From: Owenia fusiformis
Taxonomy: Eukaryota; Annelida; Polychaeta; Sabellida; Oweniidae
NCBI GenBank assembly: GCA_903813345.2
Contig: CAIIXF020000004.1
Span: forward strand, 31,251,986-31,315,985
Direction: 5' to 3'
DNA: 64,000 nucleotides
The position numbers were made by a program, and so were the translations under genes. A model generated the notes under the pieces. The model searched no databases, was not told the DNA's origin, and worked only from the letters and a program-made list of their open reading frames with translations. Positions 60,901 to 64,000 of the stretch are shown here, piece after piece (the stretch's first letter is position 1; the number at the start of each line of letters is the position of its first letter).

Positions 60901-63114
60901 AAGAATTTACTGAGTATACCTAGAAAAGGTACCTGATTTGAGGTAGCAAAAAGTAGTGCCTATTTTGAAGTACCAAAGAAGTACCTATTTTGAGGTAAAA
61001 AAACAACTATTTTGAGGTATCAAAGTAGTACCTATTTTGATGTACCAAAGTAGTACCTATTTTGATGTTCCAAAGTAGTACCTATTTTGATGTACCAGTG
61101 TGGTACCTAAATTTTACAATAAAGAGGAGGCGACTATGATTCCTGATACAGTTTTCATCAAAAAAAAAAAGTTTTCGAGTGATTGTCAAATTTCAGCTGG
61201 CTACAGGCGTGGCCAGTAACCATACATAGGGGTATCATTGATCATTGAATTATCTTACCTTTTAGGCCAGGTAATCCGTTGCGTCCAGAATCTCCAGCTT
61301 GCCCTTTTCCTCCTTGTCCTCTTGGACCCTTTGGTCCACTGTCGCCATCTATACCCCGCAGTCCATCTAAACCATCTACTCCTCGTTCACCCTCCTCTCC
61401 CTGTTTAAGAGAAATCATAAAATTGGCTGTAAATAATGTGAACTTTTGCTAATTTTGCCCTACAGCTAGAATATGGTATTGGTATTTGGTATTGGTATTA
61501 TGGTATTGAGATACACTTGTGGTGTCCACAGAAAATCTCAGGGTTGCCTAAATGTGTTTCCATTTCTTATGGACCATAGGGTATGGACATTTCTAGATTT
61601 GCCATAGAAATAAGACATGCCATAGTCATGACAACACGTCAGTCTGGCTGCATGGTCACCATGCAGCTCTCCTGTAGCTGCCTTGCAGAAGGCAGCTGCT
61701 TCGGTGCTTGGAAAAAATTGATGTTTTCTGAGAGGATACCCTATAAGGGGACCGTTCATCATAACTTCAAAGACTGTTTGTCATGCCCATGTTTTATGTG
61801 TCAACAAATTCGAAATATGCCAATGGCATGTATTTAACAGAGCACATGTGACTAATATGTTACCATGGAAATGCTATGGTTGCATTATAAATGCTATTGA
61901 ATGTAAAATTTTAGGATACATGGCCGCTGGCAAATATGATCCAAAACATAAATACATTAATTTTTGCAATCATAATTATTTTCTTCCACGATAATCAACT
62001 TTTTGTCCTAATTCCCGAGAATTATTTAAAGACATGTATTGTAATTTGTTTGTAATTTGTATCATGTATTAACACAGGCTGGTATCGAAAGATTTGTCCG
62101 CTGTGACGGAGCATGTTGTTTTTTATAAAATCACTAAGAATACTTCACAATTTATTTTTTAACTCATATGTTTCATTATATCAAAGAAAATTACTTACTC
62201 CATGCAATGGATATATCATTTGCGGGTAACATTCACTTCTATTTGAAGTTCAATAACGGCTAAGAGTAAAAGCTATTGAAAACGGCGCCAGAGTATCATA
62301 CTCTAAAATGTACCATTTCTTTTTAACTTTTTAATGGCATGATATAGTGACATGATAATATGTACATATGTTTTCAGCATAACTCTGAGGGTATTAATAA
62401 AACATTGATGTATTGGGTCTTTTTAATTTTTTAATAAAAAATAATGTTTAATGTTTTGTCCGCTGTGACGGAGCAGTTGCAAATATGAACTGTGAAACTA
62501 CTCCGTCACAGCGGACAAAATTTTGAACATAATTTTTTATGAAAAAATTAAAAAGACCCAATACATCCAGATCTCATTAATACATTCAGAGTTATGCTGA
62601 AAACATATGTAAATATTATTGTGTCACTATATCATGCCATTAAAAGGTTAAAAAAGAAATGGTACATTTTAGAGTATGATACCCTGGCGCCGCTTTCAAT
62701 AGCTTTTACTCCAAGCGTTATTGGACTTCAAACAAAATTGAAGGTTACGCGCAAATGATATATCCATTGCATGGAGTAAGTTATTTTCTTATATAACAAA
62801 ACCAAAAATAAATTGTGAAGTATTCTTTGTGTTTTTATGAAAATAGCATCCTCAGTCACAGCAGACAAATCTTTCGATACCAGCCTGTGATTAAAACATT
62901 GAATAAAAAACACCTTTTGTCCGTCAATTCCTGGCAGTCCGTCAAAGCCTGGTTGCCCTGGGAAACCATTTGCTCCTTTGAGTCCTTGACCTCCAGGGAA
63001 TCCAGGTTCTCCTTGATATCCGTTGGGGCCAGGGATTGGTGTTGCAGGAATAGCCTCTCCCAAGTCTCCACGGTCACCATCAAGACCATCAAGTCCTGGT
63101 AGTCCATCGGGTCC
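42651..63114 (-). CDS. COL4A1: Collagen IV alpha1-type chain, C-terminal 24 exons (5' end outside window)
   Basis: Type IV collagen forms the sheet network of basement membranes; chains trimerise through the C-terminal NC1 domain. I placed 24 exons that join in phase to 3489 nt (1162 codons plus stop). The first 930 or so residues are Gly-X-Y repeats with short interruptions, as in collagen IV. The NC1 domain starts after [10 protein letters not shown] and has 12 cysteines in two C4 halves ([47 protein letters not shown]). [21 protein letters not shown] and [10 protein letters not shown] are alpha1-type features. The Met and Lys of the sulfilimine crosslink appear present (TPQPMTPM and ETLKAGNLR). 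A typical chain has about 1700 residues, so roughly a third lies beyond the right edge. One 7.8-kb intron (46341-54167) contains a separate gene on the other strand. Confidence 0.95.
43094..43180 (-). CDS. COL4A1: Collagen IV exon, NC1
   Basis: 87 bp, phase 0-0: [17 protein letters not shown] and WIGYSFAM, the start of the second C4 half. Confidence 0.96.
43453..43658 (-). CDS. COL4A1: Collagen IV exon, NC1 first half
   Basis: 206 bp after [57 protein letters not shown]. Donor GTGGGT. Confidence 0.97.
43660..43865. repeat. About 53-bp tandem repeat, four units
   Basis: Units with AATATTGAGCACAAGTGTTA, starting at the acceptor of the neighbouring collagen exon; no exon bases in the unit. Confidence 0.8.
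43989..44101 (-). CDS. COL4A1: Collagen IV exon, start of NC1
   Basis: 113 bp after [41 protein letters not shown]. Donor GTAAGT. Confidence 0.96.
44418..44517 (-). CDS. COL4A1: Collagen IV exon, triple helix to NC1 junction
   Basis: 100 bp: [18 protein letters not shown] then [11 protein letters not shown], the end of the helix. Confidence 0.94.
44788..44895 (-). CDS. COL4A1: Collagen IV Gly-X-Y exon
   Basis: 108 bp: [18 protein letters not shown] continuing [18 protein letters not shown]. Canonical sites at both ends. Confidence 0.93.
44940..45250. repeat. Degenerate ACTCAATGTTCAG tandem repeat
   Basis: About nine drifted units of 30-35 bp built on ACTCAATGTTCAGA and CAATATTCATATCAAAAATG, in a collagen intron. 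Confidence 0.75.
45447..45578 (-). CDS. COL4A1: Collagen IV Gly-X-Y exon
   Basis: 132 bp: [18 protein letters not shown] (an interruption) then [18 protein letters not shown]. Confidence 0.92.
45865..46000 (-). CDS. COL4A1: Collagen IV Gly-X-Y exon
   Basis: 136 bp after [25 protein letters not shown] to GREGLPGFQ. Donor GTGCGA. Confidence 0.92.
46204..46340 (-). CDS. COL4A1: Collagen IV Gly-X-Y exon after the 7.8-kb intron
   Basis: 137 bp after [26 protein letters not shown] (interruption) then [18 protein letters not shown]. Donor GTACGT chosen by phase. Confidence 0.9.
46380..46455. repeat. GAAT microsatellite
   Basis: GAATGAATGAATGAATG and AAATGAATG runs just upstream of a collagen exon. 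Confidence 0.9.
47274..47413. mobile_element. Palindromic MITE-like hairpin
   Basis: Arms TTGAATAATTTGAAGTGCAA and TTGCACTTCAAATCATTCAA, with ACAGGATATAT on both, in the collagen intron. Confidence 0.7.
47428..47527. mobile_element. Second hairpin next to the first
   Basis: Arms CTGTATTGCTACTGAGATTG and CAATCTCAGTAGCAATACAG pair perfectly; loop has CGACGGAG. Confidence 0.75.
48723..48918 (+). CDS. Nested gene, exon 1 (membrane segment)
   Basis: [16 protein letters not shown], membrane helix, then [20 protein letters not shown]. Donor AATA|GTAAGT, phase 1. Confidence 0.72.
48723..50570 (+). CDS. Membrane-anchored RNase H-like protein, two exons, nested in collagen intron
   Basis: Exon 1 (48723-48918) and exon 2 (49942-50570) join in phase to 274 codons plus stop. 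Residues 17-39 form one strong membrane segment ([18 protein letters not shown]), followed by a linker. Residues about 103-235 look like an RNase H fold: [16 protein letters not shown] (strand 1), [18 protein letters not shown] (compare E. coli RNase HI TTNNRMELMAAIVALEAL), [14 protein letters not shown] (compare VILSTDSQYVRQGI), and a final [17 protein letters not shown]109 and D173 fit two catalytic positions; the other two do not look acidic, so it may be a binding protein and not a nuclease. TTGCTTTTTCAG at 48699-48710 looks like an acceptor of a 5'-UTR intron; the ATG has context CAAAATGG. An in-frame upstream ATG at 48615 is possible. I do not recognise a named family; it could be a host gene or one recruited long ago from a mobile element. 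Confidence 0.72.
49942..50570 (+). CDS. Nested gene, exon 2 (RNase H-like domain)
   Basis: Acceptor ATTTTCTAG; continues [18 protein letters not shown], then the RNase H-like domain; ends [11 protein letters not shown] and stop. Confidence 0.75.
50571..52026. other. Nested gene 3' flank and intron DNA
   Basis: ACAAATAAATTAG at about 50918 may serve as a poly-A signal of the nested gene. A dispersed GTGTTCACATTAG element lies at 51083-51285, and TGTATTTTTCAAATCCGTCC repeats near 51805-51890. Confidence 0.5.
52027..53572. mobile_element. Mutator-like non-autonomous element, copy 2
   Basis: Same ends as copy 1 (GGAATGTACTAAAAACCC); flanked by a perfect 9-bp direct repeat, CAATATTTG (52018-52026 and 53573-53581). 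1546 bp, about 100-bp inverted ends, no transposase. The interior is shared with copy 1 except for the middle. Confidence 0.9.
53190..53257 (-). other. tRNA-Gly-derived sequence in Mutator-like copy 2
   Basis: GGTGGTCCAGCGGTAGAATG, ACGCGGGAGGCCC and GGGTTCGAATCC as in animal tRNA-Gly; the anticodon loop differs from copy 1 (CTGAGTA) and the acceptor stem does not form. Confidence 0.6.
53925..54130. repeat. About 39-bp minisatellite of GATGAATTGATGAACA type
   Basis: Six or seven units of TTGATGAATTGATGAACATT and variants in the collagen intron. Confidence 0.85.
54168..54407 (-). CDS. COL4A1: Collagen IV Gly-X-Y exon before the 7.8-kb intron
   Basis: 240 bp after [40 protein letters not shown], ending DGLPGLD. 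Donor GTAAGA. Confidence 0.93.
54590..54769 (-). CDS. COL4A1: Collagen IV Gly-X-Y exon
   Basis: 180 bp after [25 protein letters not shown] to RQGPR. The donor is the weak GTTTGT, inside an AAAC-rich run on the other strand. Confidence 0.9.
55022..55148 (-). CDS. COL4A1: Collagen IV Gly-X-Y exon
   Basis: 127 bp after [24 protein letters not shown] to [10 protein letters not shown] partial copy lies upstream at 55152-55245. Confidence 0.92.
55152..55245 (-). repeat. Partial duplicate of collagen exon 55022-55148
   Basis: Copies the intron end and first 40 or so exon bases (GGGAGATAATGGCCAAGG, GGTTTCCCTGGGATGCC); its AG acceptor has changed to GG. Confidence 0.87.
55363..55496 (-). CDS. COL4A1: Collagen IV Gly-X-Y exon
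   Basis: 134 bp after [25 protein letters not shown] to RGRPGPA. Donor GTGAGT. Confidence 0.93.
55672..55761 (-). CDS. COL4A1: Collagen IV Gly-X-Y exon
   Basis: 90 bp after [25 protein letters not shown] to MMGFP. Its acceptor and first bases recur in the tandem repeat at 55763-55975. Confidence 0.93.
55763..55975 (-). repeat. Three tandem copies of a collagen exon acceptor
   Basis: Units of about 70 bp, in gene sense GTATCCTGTAGGACCATCTGG, shortened here to ATCCTGTAGGACCATCTGG; compare the true ATCCTGTAGGTCCTTCAGG. Only the first 10 or so exon bases are included. Confidence 0.83.
56202..56297 (-). CDS. COL4A1: Collagen IV Gly-X-Y exon
   Basis: 96 bp after [24 protein letters not shown] to LPGQR. 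Donor GTATGA. Confidence 0.92.
56611..56772 (-). CDS. COL4A1: Collagen IV Gly-X-Y exon
   Basis: 162 bp: [30 protein letters not shown] (short interruption), EDGLP. Donor GTATGT. Confidence 0.93.
57064..57153 (-). CDS. COL4A1: Collagen IV Gly-X-Y exon
   Basis: 90 bp after [24 protein letters not shown] to IPGPK. Donor GTGCAT. Confidence 0.9.
57160..57290. repeat. About 21-bp AT-rich minisatellite
   Basis: Units of TAGCCCATAATATATAAAAT next to a collagen acceptor. Confidence 0.8.
57417..57587 (-). CDS. COL4A1: Collagen IV Gly-X-Y exon
   Basis: 171 bp after [25 protein letters not shown] to GRDGLA. Donor GTGTGT. Confidence 0.93.
57870..57983 (-). CDS. COL4A1: Collagen IV Gly-X-Y exon
   Basis: 114 bp after [24 protein letters not shown] (interruption near GQGGDGTKG) to FDGKD. 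Donor GTAAGA. Confidence 0.92.
58062..58132 (+). other. tRNA-like relic in collagen intron
   Basis: TATAGCTCAGTCGGTAGAGC (A-box region) and GGTTTGATTCC (B box) are good, but the anticodon arm forms a different hairpin (CTTTGGATCAAAG). Probably a tRNA-derived SINE head. Confidence 0.55.
58262..58380. repeat. Minisatellite of AGTACCTATTTTGAGGTACC type
   Basis: About four units. The same family forms a longer block at 60935-61115 in another collagen intron. Confidence 0.8.
58609..58759 (-). CDS. COL4A1: Collagen IV Gly-X-Y exon
   Basis: 151 bp after [22 protein letters not shown] (interruption) then [15 protein letters not shown] to KGYP. Donor GTATGA. A 60-bp minisatellite begins at its acceptor. 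Confidence 0.92.
58762..59100. repeat. 60-bp tandem repeat at a collagen acceptor
   Basis: Five to six units with ATACATGTCATTAGAATACA and CTTGAGTAGAGTACAATAAA, starting at the acceptor of exon 58609-58759. Long open frames here are repeat translations. Confidence 0.9.
59480..59600. repeat. Three units with GGAGTATATCGTCATGATAT
   Basis: About 52-bp units, each itself partly palindromic (GGAGTATATCG and GATATCCTCC). Confidence 0.7.
59754..59956 (-). CDS. COL4A1: Collagen IV Gly-X-Y exon
   Basis: 203 bp after [38 protein letters not shown] (interruption), ending GLDGPK. Donor GTAGGT. Confidence 0.92.
60751..60861 (-). CDS. COL4A1: Collagen IV Gly-X-Y exon with interruption
   Basis: 111 bp after [23 protein letters not shown], an interruption typical of collagen IV, then [15 protein letters not shown]. 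Donor GTAAGT. Confidence 0.91.
60935..61115. repeat. AGTACCTATTTTGA minisatellite, second block
   Basis: About six units of 28-31 bp; related to 58262-58380. Confidence 0.8.
61259..61400 (-). CDS. COL4A1: Collagen IV Gly-X-Y exon
   Basis: 142 bp after [23 protein letters not shown] to NGLPGLK. Donor GTAAGA. Confidence 0.92.
62073..62889. mobile_element. 817-bp foldback element with ATTAA target repeat
   Basis: Ends CACAGGCTGGTATCGAAAG and its complement; arms of about 390 bp meet at TCCGCTGTGACGGAG and CTCCGTCACAGCGGA near 62460-62520. ATTAA flanks both sides (62068-62072 and 62890-62894). No coding frame. It ends about 24 bp from a collagen donor. Confidence 0.88.
62914..63114 (-). CDS. 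COL4A1: Collagen IV Gly-X-Y exon, most 5' in window
   Basis: 201 bp, phase 0-0: [26 protein letters not shown] (interruption), then [14 protein letters not shown]. The donor GTGTTT lies about 20 bp from the end of a foldback element. Confidence 0.9.
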
Positions 63115-63535
63115 CTTGTAATTATAAAGAACAATATGTAAAACAAGTCATAAACATGCAAAATGTCACCACCTGTCATTTGTTACAGACACCAGATGCC
63201 AAACACTGTATGCTGAACAATGTGAACATCAACTGCCAAACACCTAACACAATCCACAAAAAGTAACCACTAATCCAACCTGCAAGATCAATTTTATAGA
63301 TTTGTATCTTTTTTCAAGTATTCATGATTTCACAACATAATCAAGAGCTCCACAAATTTAATGTGTTTTACTTTAATCCTGGATTTGCAAAATTTCCTCG
63401 ACTAAAGTATAACCACCGGTGTCCAAGATTTCTAAGCCATATTTATCTAAGCAATGACAATCTAATAAAAAAAAGCTTTGCTATACTGCATTGCAACCTC
63501 ACTGATTTTACATATTTAATATATTTACAGTAGTA

Positions 63536-64000
63536 GTATATTTGTTTATTAAAGTCTCACATGTCTCCTGGACATCAAGCCGTTGCCGGCTTAGGAGAGA
63601 CTATAAAATGTAGTACATTAAAATTCAATTTTTAAAATGGTGTTTAAAATATAATCAGTTTAGCCATATTAAAATATTAATGTTCTTCTGTGTTTCATTA
63701 TATTAATCAATGTATTGGCTAAAGTCCTATGTAGGTTGGAGTTCATAATGAGAGCATATTGAACTAGATTATTGCACTGATTAAAGTCACTATATAAAAT
63801 ATTCATTTTGTTTATAAGTTCTTGCCTTTGTTGTTCATACATATTGCAAGATAAAAGAATGTGTCTTTCATCTTCAATTGAGCCTGTCCCACATATACAA
63901 AGTCTGTTATCAATGGGAGTTGGTGGTCTACAGTATCTGCCAGTCTCTATATGGATTTTCAGTGTCCCTGATCTAAGCTGAGCTATGTGCCTCCTCTGGT
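63536..64000 (-). mobile_element. LINE 3' end, continues past right edge
   Basis: Gene-sense frame ending at 63669 encodes the end of a non-LTR retrotransposon protein: HIAQLRSGTLKI, CICGTGSIEDERHILLSC, and ends KHRRTLIF. A 3' UTR follows to AATAAACAAATA at about 63545. In the collagen gene, same strand. Confidence 0.8.

Overview
The window looks like about 64 kb of AT-rich nuclear DNA from an invertebrate animal. The genes have many short exons with GT-AG introns, and the introns are full of minisatellites, hairpin MITEs and LINE fragments. I cannot name the species. A PRDM9 with a KRAB-like head, a type IV collagen and an animal-type peptidylarginine deiminase together point to a non-vertebrate bilaterian, probably marine (lophotrochozoan or invertebrate deuterostome); that is inference.

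Layout. (1) Positions 443-18630, minus strand: a complete 14-exon peptidylarginine deiminase gene (PADI), 740 codons before the stop, with the four catalytic residues in place. Its last large intron is almost wholly a tandem array of about 66 units of 98-101 bp. Each unit copies the 3' splice site and the first 69-72 nt of exon 13. (2) 18.6-32.4 kb: intergenic DNA with a 2.3-kb Mutator-like element carrying tRNA-like sequence, a 5'-truncated LINE, a 338-bp satellite, and several foldback elements, one nested in another. (3) 32390-38053, plus strand: a complete 10-exon PRDM9 gene, 762 codons, with KRAB-like, SSXRD-like and SET domains, one isolated zinc finger, and an eight-finger array whose last six fingers are near-identical 84-bp repeats. 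(4) 38.8-40.3 kb: a foldback element rich in AAAGC motifs. (5) 42651 to beyond the right edge, minus strand: the C-terminal 24 exons of an alpha1-type collagen IV gene, including the whole 12-cysteine NC1 domain. (6) Inside its 7.8-kb intron, on the plus strand, lies a separate two-exon gene for a membrane-anchored protein with an RNase H-like domain. The same intron holds a second copy of the Mutator-like element. (7) The right edge cuts into another LINE.

The most striking signal is structural. In all three large genes, local tandem duplications begin in the intron, run across the 3' splice site and stop inside the following exon. I see this in PADI exons 2, 4, 5 and 13, in PRDM9 exon 3, and in two collagen exons. 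Copy number runs from one extra copy to about 66. In the large PADI array the exon-derived part stays open in frame, its commonest changes are synonymous, and many units have a GT placed to make a 69-nt phase 0-0 cassette exon. Whether any unit is spliced into mRNA is the main question this window raises.

The genes do not form one pathway. PADI would citrullinate proteins under calcium control, PRDM9 would mark meiotic recombination sites, and collagen IV would build basement membrane. All exon joins were made by eye from splice motifs, reading phase and remembered family sequences; no alignment or transcript data were available.
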